From the NCBI RefSeq assembly GCF_013359935.1, contig NZ_JABMCB010000187.1, positions 124,001 through 188,000 on the forward strand: a stretch of 64,000 bases of DNA, read 5' to 3'. Of this stretch, positions 17,598 through 27,317 are shown one piece after another; position 1 is the stretch's first letter; each line of letters begins with the position of its first letter. The notes below the pieces were generated by a model that had not been told where the DNA came from, did not search any database, and was given only the letters and a program-made list of their open reading frames with translations. Source of the stretch: Paenibacillus xylanilyticus (lineage in GTDB: Bacteria > Bacillota > Bacilli > Paenibacillales > Paenibacillaceae). Position numbers and translations under genes: made by a program.

Positions 17598-19135
17598 TAG
17601 GCATGATGTATTCGAGGCATCGGCATGGGCTCCTTTTCAAGTTCGGCCCAAATATACTTGAGCAGAAGTTCTGCCTTCAGTTCTGCCGCTCCTGGTTCGT
17701 TCCATAAGTTGAATTGTTCATCGGGATCTGCCTCAAGGTCAAAAAGCTCACCATAGGTCTGATTGTAATAGACCGTGATCTTATAACGGTGCTCTACATA
17801 CGTTTTTTGATGGATCGTCGTAGGTTCATGGCGGAATTCACAGAGCGTGTGCTTACGAACGGATTCTTTGGCACCAAGCCATACTTCTTTTTGGTCGATC
17901 CCCGTCATGGCGTGTGGAATTGTGATGTTACAGAGCGAGAGCAGGGTTGGCGCAAGATCAACCAGTGATTGAATGGCGCTTGTCTTCTTCGCTGCTGGCA
18001 CTCTTCCAGGGTACCTGACGATAAATGGAATTTTGATTAAATCCTCATAATGGAATCCGCCCTTGGCCTGAAGACCGTGCTGACCGAAGAAATGACCGTG
18101 ATCCGTTGTGAAAATGACAATCGTATTTTCTGCCAACCCTTGTTCGTCCAGTTTGTCGAGAATTTTGCCAATATATTTATCCATCATACTGATCATCCCG
18201 TAATACACACCAACCAGCTTTTTCTTGTCATATTCCGTTAAACGGGACTTCGCGCCATATTCGTAATAATGATGGGATCGGTAGCCATGAATGCCGAAGC
18301 CGGTTTCACTCCAATGTCCAAAATCCGGATGATCTTCTTGCGTTAATTGAAAATGGGGTGGATTGCGGTCATGCTCACCTGGTGTCAGGGACGGAATCGT
18401 AAGTTCATCTGGATCATACATTGAATCCCATGGCTCAGGCACCAGATATTCCGGATGCGGGTCGAAAAAGCTGGCCCACAGAAAGAAGGGCTCATCTTTG
18501 TTTGCATACTGGTTAAGAAGAGAGTTGGTTCGCTCGGCAATCCAGGTGTTGTAATGATATTTTTCCGGTATGGGCCAAGTGTACGTTATCGAAGAGTCCA
18601 TAGTTCCCGTTGGGGGAAGGAAGTAATCTCTCCAGTTCACGCAACCCTGTTCTTCCAGCCATAACGCATAATGCTGGCCGACATGTGCTTCATTTGTATG
18701 ATTGCGGGCAAGCTCCACGTGGTCGAACCCATAAAATGGCCCGTTGAAATTTTTCCAGTACTCCATATCCTGCAACATCGGATAGGCTTCGACCGACGGA
18801 TAGGCTTCCGTGGATTTCAAAGGCTGGAAATGTGCCTTTCCAACAAGTGCTGTCCGGTAGCCTGCCTCATTAAAACTTTGCCCAACGGTATGGCGATCTT
18901 CAAGCAATTTCGTACCCAAAGTCCATGCCCCGTGCTGACTGGGATACATGCCTGTAATGATGGATGCCCGGCTGGGTGTGCAGGTCGGATTCGGACAATA
19001 GGCCCGATCAAATGAGGTTCCTTCGCGGACGAGACGATCCAGATTTGGTGTGGAAATTTCAGATTGAAATGCCCCGATGGTGTTCCAGTGCTGTTGATCG
19101 CTTGTAATTAGCAAAATGTTAGGTGTTTTCGTCAA
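17597..19135 (-). CDS. Type I (formylglycine) sulfatase
   Basis: About 512 residues, alkaline-phosphatase superfamily. The sulfatase signature PTCTPSRASIITGMYPSQHG is complete; Cys52 would be converted to formylglycine. Metal ligands are expected at Asp13 (ITSDQQ) and in the TTDHGHFFGQHG block near residue 340. No signal peptide, so it is cytoplasmic and acts on an imported sulfated sugar or ester. I choose TTG 19135 because AGGAGGGG at 19150-19143 is seven bases before it but only one base from the TTG at 19141. It leads an operon with two CHR transporters and is divergent from an AraC regulator. Confidence 0.9.
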   Translation of the reverse strand: MTKTPNILLITSDQQHWNTIGAFQSEISTPNLDRLVREGTSFDRAYCPNPTCTPSRASIITGMYPSQHGAWTLGTKLLEDRHTVGQSFNEAGYRTALVGKAHFQPLKSTEAYPSVEAYPMLQDMEYWKNFNGPFYGFDHVELARNHTNEAHVGQHYALWLEEQGCVNWRDYFLPPTGTMDSSITYTWPIPEKYHYNTWIAERTNSLLNQYANKDEPFFLWASFFDPHPEYLVPEPWDSMYDPDELTIPSLTPGEHDRNPPHFQLTQEDHPDFGHWSETGFGIHGYRSHHYYEYGAKSRLTEYDKKKLVGVYYGMISMMDKYIGKILDKLDEQGLAENTIVIFTTDHGHFFGQHGLQAKGGFHYEDLIKIPFIVRYPGRVPAAKKTSAIQSLVDLAPTLLSLCNITIPHAMTGIDQKEVWLGAKESVRKHTLCEFRHEPTTIHQKTYVEHRYKITVYYNQTYGELFDLEADPDEQFNLWNEPGAAELKAELLLKYIWAELEKEPMPMPRIHHA

Positions 19136-19257
19136 GTTCAATCCCCTCCTAGTATGATAGTATTGGAAAATTGAAGTTATAAAAATAGCTCTATGTTATA
19201 TTATTGTTGTCATTTTGTTATGGCAAAACGAAAAGTGAAGGGAAGTGAAGGTTCGTC

Positions 19258-20121
19258 ATGATGCAGGAATACGAGTATGAGTATGCAGAGTTCATCTATT
19301 ATAAGCCGGGTGATCTGGACAAAGAGCAGCACATTTGGCCTGTAAGAGCTGGACGAAGTATAGCCAAACCTAATTATAAGGTTGGCCCCAAACGGATTGA
19401 GTGCTACAGCCTTCATTTTGTGCATGACGGCTTCGTACGGCTTGAGTTTGATGGCAAGCGGGTGGATTTGCAGAAGAATGATCTGTTCTGTCTGTTTCCA
19501 GGGCGAACCTACTATTATCACATGCTTTCTTCTGATTCTTCATTGCAAATGAGCTGGTTGGCATTGGACGGGACAAGAGTCAAGCCGTTATTGGAGCTGG
19601 CCGGGCTGCTTCCCGAAAGTCCGTTTGGCAAACAGATGTTTACTCCCCATGTGCAAGAAACCTCCGAACGCCTGATTTGCGCTCTGGCAAGTGTTGAACG
19701 CTGGAAGCCTTCAGCTTCATTGGAATTGCATGGTTTGATGTATGCATTGCTCGCAGGCATCGTTCCAGATCATGCTTCTGAGCAACCGACAGAACTTGCA
19801 GGTTGGATTCATGAATGCAAGGATTATATGGAATTGCATGCTACCGAAGGCATTTCCGTACAACAGGTCGCCGATTTTGCAGGTGTGCACCGTTCCTACT
19901 TCTCCAATATGTTTACCACTCAGGTTGGCATGCCACCGGTAAAATACATGCAGAAAATACGAATGGAAAAGGCGAATCAATTGTTAAAGGAAACCGATGC
20001 AACCGTCACGGAAATCGCCTTGTCCCTGGGGTATCCGAATTTATATTCATTCACCAGAGCGTTCAAAATATATTATAAAATGCCTCCAATCACGATGCGC
20101 AAAAACGGAATGGATTGCTGA
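19258..20121 (+). CDS. AraC-family transcriptional regulator
   Basis: 287 residues. The N-terminal half looks like a cupin sensor domain (VGPKRIECYSLHFVHDGFVRL, LFCLFPGRTYYYH). The C-terminal ~95 residues hold two HTH motifs: ISVQQVADFAGVHRSYFSNMF and ATVTEIALSLGYPNLYSFTRAFK. It is transcribed divergently from the sulfatase operon, with about 120 bases between start codons, so it most likely activates that operon in response to a sugar. The sensor-kinase gene downstream is a second possible target. Confidence 0.88.
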   Translation: MMQEYEYEYAEFIYYKPGDLDKEQHIWPVRAGRSIAKPNYKVGPKRIECYSLHFVHDGFVRLEFDGKRVDLQKNDLFCLFPGRTYYYHMLSSDSSLQMSWLALDGTRVKPLLELAGLLPESPFGKQMFTPHVQETSERLICALASVERWKPSASLELHGLMYALLAGIVPDHASEQPTELAGWIHECKDYMELHATEGISVQQVADFAGVHRSYFSNMFTTQVGMPPVKYMQKIRMEKANQLLKETDATVTEIALSLGYPNLYSFTRAFKIYYKMPPITMRKNGMDC

Positions 20122-20139
20122 ACACTGTCCGGTTAATGT

Positions 20140-20153
20140 TGATAGCGTTTACT
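20140..20153 (+). promoter_or_regulatory. Candidate cre (CcpA) site
   Basis: TGATAGCGTTTACT matches the cre consensus at 13 of 14 positions. It lies 32 bases upstream of the sensor kinase start. Confidence 0.45.
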
Positions 20154-20184
20154 TTTTTGATTTCGAAAAAGGGGAGATCCCATA

Positions 20185-21984
20185 ATGAATTTTTCTGCAA
20201 TTCTGAGGTGGATATCACCGAAACGAAGCATTCAGGGGAAAATCTTCATTGCCTTTAGCGTCGTGACCCTTGTATCTATCGTTTCGATCACCGTTATTGT
20301 TTATATGAGCATGCGAGAGACAATCAGTCTGAATGCCATTACATCGGTCTCAGACAGTATAAGACAGGCTGATGAATCTCTTAATGTCATGCTGGAAGAG
20401 ATTGACCGCCTGAACACCGTAGTAGTAACCAATAAAAATACGGTCATTGATACGTTGCTTAGTCCGCATGAAGAGATCAGTTATGAATGGTTTCAGGAAG
20501 AGAAACGGATGGATGAATTTTTATCTTCTCTGATTGATTACAAAGCTTATATCTCACGAATAGCTGTTGTTGGTCTGAATGGAAAAGTGTTCTTCTCAGG
20601 CGGACCTTGGATGGACAGAACTGTCTTAGAGACAAGTATGATGGACTATATGCTGCAAAACGGTTCAAGGCATGCCTATTTTAAACAGACAGGTGTATCC
20701 GATGCGATCACCATTGGCCGAGAGGTCCGTTACAATCGGGAGACGATCGGTGTGGTTATGGTCGACATGAGTTATGCGTTCATTCAAAAAACATATGGTG
20801 TGAAGCCGACTACGGATAGCATGATCTATGTGCTGGATAAAGATGGCCGCTTCGTCTATGAGAATCATTCCACCCCGCATTACGCCCCATCATACCAGGA
20901 GATTAGAACGATTCATCAGGAATTGGAAAGTAACGGTGAAGCAGTCAGGCAAGTCATTGAGGGAAAAGAATATATCGTGGTGAGTCGGAATTCGAGCTAC
21001 ACCGGATGGACTACGCTTGCACTGATCCCAATGGATTCACTCTTAACGGAGTCTGCAAGACTTCGTAAACTGTTGGCAGAAGTTTCAGTCATCGTATTTG
21101 TGGTCGTTCTGATTGCTTCTTTTCAGGTTTCATCACGTATCACACTGAACATTAGGAAGCTGAAATCGCTCATGATGTTTGTGAAGGATGGAAATCTGAC
21201 ATTTCCCAAAAAAGAGATCAAAAGTGAAGATGAAACGGGGCAGTTATACCACGTCTTTGTTAGCATGGTTGAGGAACTGGAGAGGTTACTCGAAGGAATC
21301 CGTTTCAGTGAGAAAGCAAAACGGGATGCAGAAATGACAGCACTCCAGGCTCAAATTCACCCTCATTTTCTGTACAATTCACTTAATACAATCAAATATT
21401 TGGCTAAGCTTAACGGTGCACCAAATATTGAAGAGGTATCTGGTTCGTTGATTGAGCTTATGCGAAGTGTTCTTGGGAATTCAAGCGAGTTTCTCACAGT
21501 ACGGGAGGAGCTGGCCTATGTGGAACATTATATTTCCATTATGAAGTACAGATATACGGAACCCATTCAGCTTATTACCGAGATTGAGGATGACAGCCTG
21601 CTGGAGTGCCAGGTGTTGAAGTTGATGCTGCAGCCTTTGGTAGAGAACGCCATTATCCACGGGATCGGCCCGTTTGCCCAGGAAGGATTGGTATTGATTC
21701 GTGTATTTGATGCAGACAGTCATCTCAGGATTGAAGTGATGGATAATGGCAAAGGCATCACGGAGCAGCAAAAGGGCAGTCTGCTGGGGGAAAGTGACAA
21801 GAAGGCAAAATCTTCACGCTTTAGCGGCATGGGCGTCCGTAATGTACATGAACGCATTGTTGGCATGTACGGTGACGCGTACGGTGTCCATTTGTATAGT
21901 GAGCCAGGCTTATATACAAAAGCGGAGATTCGTCTTCCCAAAGTGCAGAAGCGCACAGAAAACACTGAACAAGAGGTGATCTAG
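20185..21984 (+). CDS. Sensor histidine kinase, YesM type
   Basis: 599 residues. TM1 (KIFIAFSVVTLVSIVSITVIVYMS, about 15-38) and TM2 (about 295-315) bracket an extracellular sensor region of about 250 residues; a HAMP-like linker follows. The His_kinase motif is HPHFLYNSLNTIKYLAKL near residue 392, with His as the phosphorylation site. The ATPase part shows the N box NAIIHGIG and the G box DNGKGI. GGGGAG precedes ATG 20185. It is two bases upstream of its cognate response regulator, and both precede an Lpl-type sugar importer; it probably senses an oligosaccharide or the binding protein. Confidence 0.93.
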   Translation: MNFSAILRWISPKRSIQGKIFIAFSVVTLVSIVSITVIVYMSMRETISLNAITSVSDSIRQADESLNVMLEEIDRLNTVVVTNKNTVIDTLLSPHEEISYEWFQEEKRMDEFLSSLIDYKAYISRIAVVGLNGKVFFSGGPWMDRTVLETSMMDYMLQNGSRHAYFKQTGVSDAITIGREVRYNRETIGVVMVDMSYAFIQKTYGVKPTTDSMIYVLDKDGRFVYENHSTPHYAPSYQEIRTIHQELESNGEAVRQVIEGKEYIVVSRNSSYTGWTTLALIPMDSLLTESARLRKLLAEVSVIVFVVVLIASFQVSSRITLNIRKLKSLMMFVKDGNLTFPKKEIKSEDETGQLYHVFVSMVEELERLLEGIRFSEKAKRDAEMTALQAQIHPHFLYNSLNTIKYLAKLNGAPNIEEVSGSLIELMRSVLGNSSEFLTVREELAYVEHYISIMKYRYTEPIQLITEIEDDSLLECQVLKLMLQPLVENAIIHGIGPFAQEGLVLIRVFDADSHLRIEVMDNGKGITEQQKGSLLGESDKKAKSSRFSGMGVRNVHERIVGMYGDAYGVHLYSEPGLYTKAEIRLPKVQKRTENTEQEVI

Positions 21985-21986
21985 GC

Positions 21987-23642
21987 ATGTTTCAAGTGCT
22001 GCTTGTTGATGATGAGCCATTGGTACATCATGATCTAAGGACCTTAGTGGACTGGAATACACACGGATTTGAAATATGCGGACAGGCGCAAAATGGCGTT
22101 ATGGCTCTAACCATGATTGAGCAAGATCCACCGCATATCGTGATCATTGATGTCGATATGCCTGAGATGAACGGCGTTGAACTTAATCGGGCCATCAAAG
22201 AACGTTTTCCATGGATAAGCACCATCGTGCTTAGCAGTTATGATGAATATGACTATGTGCGGGATTGCCTGAGAAATGGGTCCATCGATTATTTGCTTAA
22301 GCATCGTTTGGATGAATCGGCATTATTATCCATTCTGAAGAGAGCGGTTATGGAGCTGCAGAATGAAGAGCAAAACCTCAGGGGACACGCCAGTGAAAAA
22401 GCAAAAGTGGAGAAGAGGAATCCTGGAAATGTACGCAAGGATATTCTTGATCTGCTTCAAAGTCAGAAAAACGCAACGGTTGATTCAGAAGTTCAAACTT
22501 GGCAACAATTCTTCTATCCGCAAGCATCCCATTACATGGTAGCCACCTTACAAATTGTTCCATTTTTTCTGTTGACAGAGTCATACAGTGATATGAAGAC
22601 CCATGGATTGATTCAGCAAGTCGTGGATATGATGCAGCAGAGTCTGGGGGATATCCATAAGCGGACTGCGGTATATGTGGAGGATGGACGATTTGTCATC
22701 ATGTTTGCTTTTCAAGAACGAAGCGAGCATTTAATGCAGCTGGAGGCAGATGGACAGTTGCGCAAAATTCAGCACACACTGGAATTGTTCCTTAATCTGC
22801 GATGCATAACTGCGCTTGGACATATATGCACTGGTTTGTCCCAACTGCCTGGCAGCTACAGATCAGCTCTGCGCATAATGGATGGATCTTCACCTCAAGA
22901 AACTTCCAGCCATACGATTATCGATTCAACCATGGCAAACAAATCTTCGGGAAGACAACCTCAGCGTGTTTCGCTCACCATCGAAGAACATAAGCAGATT
23001 CTTCTAGCTATCGAGAGGTTTGACAAGGAAGGTGTGAGCCAATACATTTCCTCCATATTTTCTTCGATAAAATCACAGCCGGTTCATTCACCTACGGTTC
23101 AAATCATGATCAGTGAACTCATACAGATCGGGGATAAGGCTTTGAATACGTGGATGCCGGGAGATGAAAGCGCAAGAAATGAGCTTCCATCCAAAAGCGA
23201 GCTTGCAAAGCTAACCCGGTTGGTCGAATTGGAACACTGGCTCCATTCCTATTTTTCACGACTGTTCAATGTATTGAAGCCGCATCGAATAGCGGGTTCG
23301 TATTCACGACATGTCACGCAAGCCATCCACTTCATTCTGGAGCGGTATCCGGGGTATGTAACATTGGAACTTGCTGCAGGTTCGATCGGATTGAATTCAT
23401 CCTATTTAAGTCGATTATTCAAGGAAGAGACACAGCGGACCTTTTCGGAATATTTGAATCGAGTCCGAATTAATGCCGGATGCAAACTGCTGGAAAGCGG
23501 CCAATATTCCATTAAAGAAATCAGTGTGCAAGTGGGATTTACGACACATAACTATTTTTTCAAAGTATTCAAGGAAATAACGGGCATGACCCCGCAAGAA
23601 TACTTGGGCAATCTGGGACAGGCACAAACGAAAGGAAACTAA
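21987..23642 (+). CDS. Response regulator with AraC-type DNA-binding domain, YesN type
   Basis: 551 residues. The receiver domain occupies about 1-120, with the phosphorylated Asp in IIDVDMPEMNGVEL (Asp55) and the usual Ser and Lys sites downstream (LSSYDEYDY, YLLKH). A middle domain of about 300 residues follows, then a C-terminal AraC HTH pair: VTLELAAGSIGLNSSYLSRLFK and YSIKEISVQVGFTTHNYFFKVFK. It should activate the importer and GH51 gene downstream. Confidence 0.92.
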   Translation: MFQVLLVDDEPLVHHDLRTLVDWNTHGFEICGQAQNGVMALTMIEQDPPHIVIIDVDMPEMNGVELNRAIKERFPWISTIVLSSYDEYDYVRDCLRNGSIDYLLKHRLDESALLSILKRAVMELQNEEQNLRGHASEKAKVEKRNPGNVRKDILDLLQSQKNATVDSEVQTWQQFFYPQASHYMVATLQIVPFFLLTESYSDMKTHGLIQQVVDMMQQSLGDIHKRTAVYVEDGRFVIMFAFQERSEHLMQLEADGQLRKIQHTLELFLNLRCITALGHICTGLSQLPGSYRSALRIMDGSSPQETSSHTIIDSTMANKSSGRQPQRVSLTIEEHKQILLAIERFDKEGVSQYISSIFSSIKSQPVHSPTVQIMISELIQIGDKALNTWMPGDESARNELPSKSELAKLTRLVELEHWLHSYFSRLFNVLKPHRIAGSYSRHVTQAIHFILERYPGYVTLELAAGSIGLNSSYLSRLFKEETQRTFSEYLNRVRINAGCKLLESGQYSIKEISVQVGFTTHNYFFKVFKEITGMTPQEYLGNLGQAQTKGN

Positions 23643-23771
23643 CCGATACGCCTTCCTTCAAACCCTACACACATAAGCAGAAGGAATAAAACCGTAAAAA
23701 AAGTGGAGTAATGGGTCATATTTTTGTAATTGGCCGCTTGATCCATTGAATTATAATGATCTCACACCAAT

Positions 23772-23785
23772 AGTAACCGCTTTCA
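23772..23785 (-). promoter_or_regulatory. Candidate cre (CcpA) site before the Lpl-type operon
   Basis: Read on the minus strand, TGAAAGCGGTTACT matches the cre consensus at 13 of 14 positions. It lies just downstream of a TATAAT at 23752-23757, a position suited to blocking transcription. Confidence 0.45.
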
Positions 23786-23825
23786 AGTTGGACTTGGTGA
23801 TGAAAATGGCAGGGGGCACAAAATC

Positions 23826-25394
23826 ATGCGCAAATACTGGGGAAGAAATCTGTTTATGACAATAATTACGTCCAGTTTATTTCTTTCTGGATGCAATTCT
23901 AGTGGAGGCAATAACGAATCTGTTCCTGAGATTTCAAAAAATGACGTTCATGCGACAGGATTTCCGATTGTGGACCAGCCAATAAACCTTAAGATGTTCA
24001 CCCGGATTGCACCCGTAAATGGTCCTTTCAAAGAGATGCCCGTGTTCCAGGATTATGAGAAGTTAAGCAATGTGAAAGTGGAATTCATTGAAGCACAAAC
24101 CGATGGTTTTCAAGAGAAAAAAAATCTTCTTTTTGCGTCGAATGAGCTGCCTGATGCCTTGTTTCGTTCAGGCCTTACACCGCTAGAAACGATTCGCTAT
24201 GGTGCAGCAGGACAATTGATTCCGCTTGAAGGACTGATTGATGAGTACGCTCCCAACCTGAAGAAATTAATGGACGAATATCCCGAGATTCGTTCAGGCA
24301 TTACCACACCAGAGGGACATATCTATGCCATTCCGGGCATTGTAACTTTAAGTGCGGCACGTACGGACAAAAAATGGATCAATCAAATGTGGCTCGACAA
24401 GCTTAATCTGGATGTACCCGAGACGACTGACGAATTATATAATGTGCTGCTTGCTTTCCGTGATGGTGATCCAAATGGCAATGGGAAAAAGGATGAACTT
24501 CCTATGACGGCGCGTATGGGACTGTCCATTGTTGCAGCGATGAGCGGATCATTTGGATTGGATTCACAGCTTGGATATAACATCTACATTGAGAATAACA
24601 AAGTAAACATCTGGATGGGCAGTGATCGCAATAAAGAAATGTTGATGTATTTAAACAAACTCTATCAGGAAAAGCTGCTGGATCAGGAGATTTTTGCACA
24701 CACGGAAGCACAATATCTGGCCAAGCAGGGGTCGGGAAATACCGGTTTTTTCTTTGACCAGACCAACAATAACTTTCTTTCGATTCAGGATCAATATACG
24801 GGAATTGCACCTTTTGCCGGCCCGCAAGGAGACCGCTTACAGAGCCAGGCTCTGCCAATTGCAAGGGATTTTGGAGCTTTTGCAATCACTTCCGTTAACC
24901 CTTCTCCCGAAGTAACCATGCGCTGGATTGATTATTTCTATAGTGATGAAGGATCAACCTTGTTGAGATTTGGCAGAGAAGGAGAGCACTATGAGAACAA
25001 GGAAGGAATCCCGTATTACAAAGAAGATTTTCTGAAGGAGATTAGCAATCAGGCTAAAATCACACCTTACGCAGGTGGCGGCGCGCCACATTTGATCAGC
25101 GAACAGGTTGCGTCATTTATCAATCCTCCTCAGGTACAGGAAGCTCAGGCTAAGCTGGACCCGTTCATGCCGGAAGTAAGATATGCCGCTCCGATGTTTG
25201 ATGAACAGACCGCCCAGGAAGTTAACATTCTGCGTAATGATATTGATAAATATTACGAAGAGCAAAGCACTAAATTTATCGTTGGTGCGATTGGTTTTGA
25301 CAAGTGGGAACAATTTCAGTCCACACTTCAGAAGATGCGGATAGACGATCTTGAAAAGTTATATCAGGATGCCTATGACAAGATGCAAAAATAG
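23826..25394 (+). CDS. Extracellular sugar-binding lipoprotein, LplA type
   Basis: 522 residues. The lipoprotein signal ends in LFLSGC (Cys at about residue 23) followed by a Ser/Asn-rich linker. The mature protein has the large LplA/YtcQ-type binding fold: FTRIAPVNGPF, FQDYEKLSNVKVEF, a DGDPNGNGKKDELPMTA segment that looks like a calcium-binding loop, and a MRWIDYFYSDEG block. It delivers substrate to the two permeases that follow. GGGGG precedes ATG 23826. The operon ends in a GH51 enzyme, so arabino-oligosaccharides are the likely ligand. Confidence 0.92.
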   Translation: MRKYWGRNLFMTIITSSLFLSGCNSSGGNNESVPEISKNDVHATGFPIVDQPINLKMFTRIAPVNGPFKEMPVFQDYEKLSNVKVEFIEAQTDGFQEKKNLLFASNELPDALFRSGLTPLETIRYGAAGQLIPLEGLIDEYAPNLKKLMDEYPEIRSGITTPEGHIYAIPGIVTLSAARTDKKWINQMWLDKLNLDVPETTDELYNVLLAFRDGDPNGNGKKDELPMTARMGLSIVAAMSGSFGLDSQLGYNIYIENNKVNIWMGSDRNKEMLMYLNKLYQEKLLDQEIFAHTEAQYLAKQGSGNTGFFFDQTNNNFLSIQDQYTGIAPFAGPQGDRLQSQALPIARDFGAFAITSVNPSPEVTMRWIDYFYSDEGSTLLRFGREGEHYENKEGIPYYKEDFLKEISNQAKITPYAGGGAPHLISEQVASFINPPQVQEAQAKLDPFMPEVRYAAPMFDEQTAQEVNILRNDIDKYYEEQSTKFIVGAIGFDKWEQFQSTLQKMRIDDLEKLYQDAYDKMQK

Positions 25395-25424
25395 GCTGAC
25401 AGACAGGGGAAGGAGTGAACGCCC

Positions 25425-26387
25425 ATGAAACGTGCCCAAAACGATACAACGATCCCGATCGGCCATACGCATTCCAGGAGGGGATCACGCCTGTTTAGGC
25501 AAATGGGCAAGAGAGCTGACCTGTACTTGATGTTGCTTCTACCCGTAGCATGGTATTTGGTTTTTCATTATGGCCCGTTGTACGGATTGCAAATTGCATT
25601 CAAAAATTTCAATCCGGCCAAAGGGATTCTCGGCAGCAGCTGGGAGGGATTTGGACATTTCGAGCGTTTTTTTGAATCCTATTATTTTTGGAGACTGCTC
25701 TGGAATACCCTTTCCATTAACTTGTTCTCCCTGTTAATCGCATTTCCCATTCCAATTCTGCTGGCCCTTATAATTAATGAGATTCGGAGCAAAACCTTCA
25801 GTAAGTGGCTGCAAAATATTACGTACATTCCGCACTTTATTTCGGTTGTTGTCATTGTAGGTATACTCAATGTATTTCTTTCGCCAACTACAGGACCGGT
25901 TAATATGCTCATCGAATTTTTTGGAGGCACTCCAATCCGATTTCTGGAGGAAGCAGGCTGGTTCAAGACCATTTTTATCAGTTCTAACATATGGCAGAAT
26001 ATGGGCTGGCAATCCATTATCTACATTGCAGCCTTGAGCGGGGTAAATCCACATCTGTATGAGGCAGCCAAAATGGATGGTGCTTCAAGGCTGCGCCGAA
26101 TTTGGCACATTTCGCTACCTGGTATTGCTCCGGTCGTGATCATATTGTTAATACTGGACATCGGTCATTTTATGAACGTTGGATTCGAGAAAATATTGCT
26201 CATGCAAAACAATCTCAATCTGGAATCAAGTGACGTCATCTCAACGTTTGTCTATACAAGCGGGATTCTGAAGGGAGAATATAGCTACACCGCAGCGATC
26301 GGGCTGTTCAATTCAATCATCAATCTGCTGCTGTTACTACTGGTCAACCGGATTGCACGTAAAACGTCAGAGACGAGTTTATGGTAG
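25425..26387 (+). CDS. ABC sugar permease, LplB type
   Basis: 320 residues, six TM helices, with an N-terminal basic extension as in LplB/YteP. Family blocks are YLVFHYGPLYGLQIAFKNF and the EAA loop LYEAAKMDGASRLRRIWHISLPGI. GAAGGAG precedes ATG 25425. It pairs with the next permease, and no ATPase gene is present in the operon. Confidence 0.92.
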   Translation: MKRAQNDTTIPIGHTHSRRGSRLFRQMGKRADLYLMLLLPVAWYLVFHYGPLYGLQIAFKNFNPAKGILGSSWEGFGHFERFFESYYFWRLLWNTLSINLFSLLIAFPIPILLALIINEIRSKTFSKWLQNITYIPHFISVVVIVGILNVFLSPTTGPVNMLIEFFGGTPIRFLEEAGWFKTIFISSNIWQNMGWQSIIYIAALSGVNPHLYEAAKMDGASRLRRIWHISLPGIAPVVIILLILDIGHFMNVGFEKILLMQNNLNLESSDVISTFVYTSGILKGEYSYTAAIGLFNSIINLLLLLLVNRIARKTSETSLW

Positions 26388-26401
26388 AGGAGGGATGTGC
26401 C

Positions 26402-27298
26402 GTGCCGAAGCAAGCGAGATTGCTAGGAGGTAGCTCAAATGAACGAGTTTTCGATATGATTATTTACACTATGGCAGCCATCATTATGGTTGCCGTATTA
26501 TATCCGTTGATCTTTATTGTGAGTGCTTCCTTCAGTGATCCGACAAAGGTATTAAATGGTGAGGTGTGGCTGCTGCCAAAAGGCTTGACACTGGATGCCT
26601 ACACCAACATCATGCATAATGAGAAAATTTGGACGGGGTATCGCAATACGATTCTCTATACGGCCATTGGCACACTCATTAACATCGTGATGACTGTGCT
26701 GGCGGCTTACCCGCTATCCAGACCTGATCTTCCCGGGCGTAATGTCATTATGGTGTTTATCACGTTAACGATGTTTTTCAGCGGTGGGTTGATTCCCACC
26801 TATCTGTTGGTCAAAAATTTGGGAATGGTCGATACCATGTGGGCATTAATTGTTCCGGGTGCAATCGCCACGTATAACCTGATCGTAATGAGAACGTATT
26901 TCCAGTCGAGTATACCCTGGGAGCTGCAGGAGGCTGCCCATATCGATGGATGTTCCAATTGGAGACTGCTTATAAGCATTATTCTGCCGTTGTCGAAACC
27001 AATTCTTGCTGTAATGGTGTTGTTTTATGCCGTGGGGCATTGGAACTCCTTTTTTAACGCACTCATCTATATCCGTAACGAAGAGTTGCACCCACTTCAG
27101 CTGGTGCTGCGCGAAATTCTGCTGATCAGTCAAACGGATGCTGTGGACGGGACCATGGGACTGGAAGATAAAATTCTGCTCGCTGAAAGTATTAAATACG
27201 CGGTCATCATTGTCTCGAGTCTGCCAGTCCTATTGATGTATCCACTCGTGCAGCGGCACTTTGTAAAAGGAGTCATGATTGGATCAATTAAAGGTTAG
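26402..27298 (+). CDS. ABC sugar permease, LplC type
   Basis: 298 residues, six TM helices. The EAA loop is LQEAAHIDGCSNWRLLISIILPLSKP and the C-terminus QRHFVKGVMIGSIKG is typical. GTG 26402 is chosen because AGAGGAGGG at 26386-26394 is seven bases before it; the in-frame ATG at 26381 has no site and overlaps the upstream stop region. It completes the importer. Confidence 0.9.
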   Translation: MPKQARLLGGSSNERVFDMIIYTMAAIIMVAVLYPLIFIVSASFSDPTKVLNGEVWLLPKGLTLDAYTNIMHNEKIWTGYRNTILYTAIGTLINIVMTVLAAYPLSRPDLPGRNVIMVFITLTMFFSGGLIPTYLLVKNLGMVDTMWALIVPGAIATYNLIVMRTYFQSSIPWELQEAAHIDGCSNWRLLISIILPLSKPILAVMVLFYAVGHWNSFFNALIYIRNEELHPLQLVLREILLISQTDAVDGTMGLEDKILLAESIKYAVIIVSSLPVLLMYPLVQRHFVKGVMIGSIKG

Positions 27299-27317
27299 AT
27301 CACTTTGGGGAGGACTT

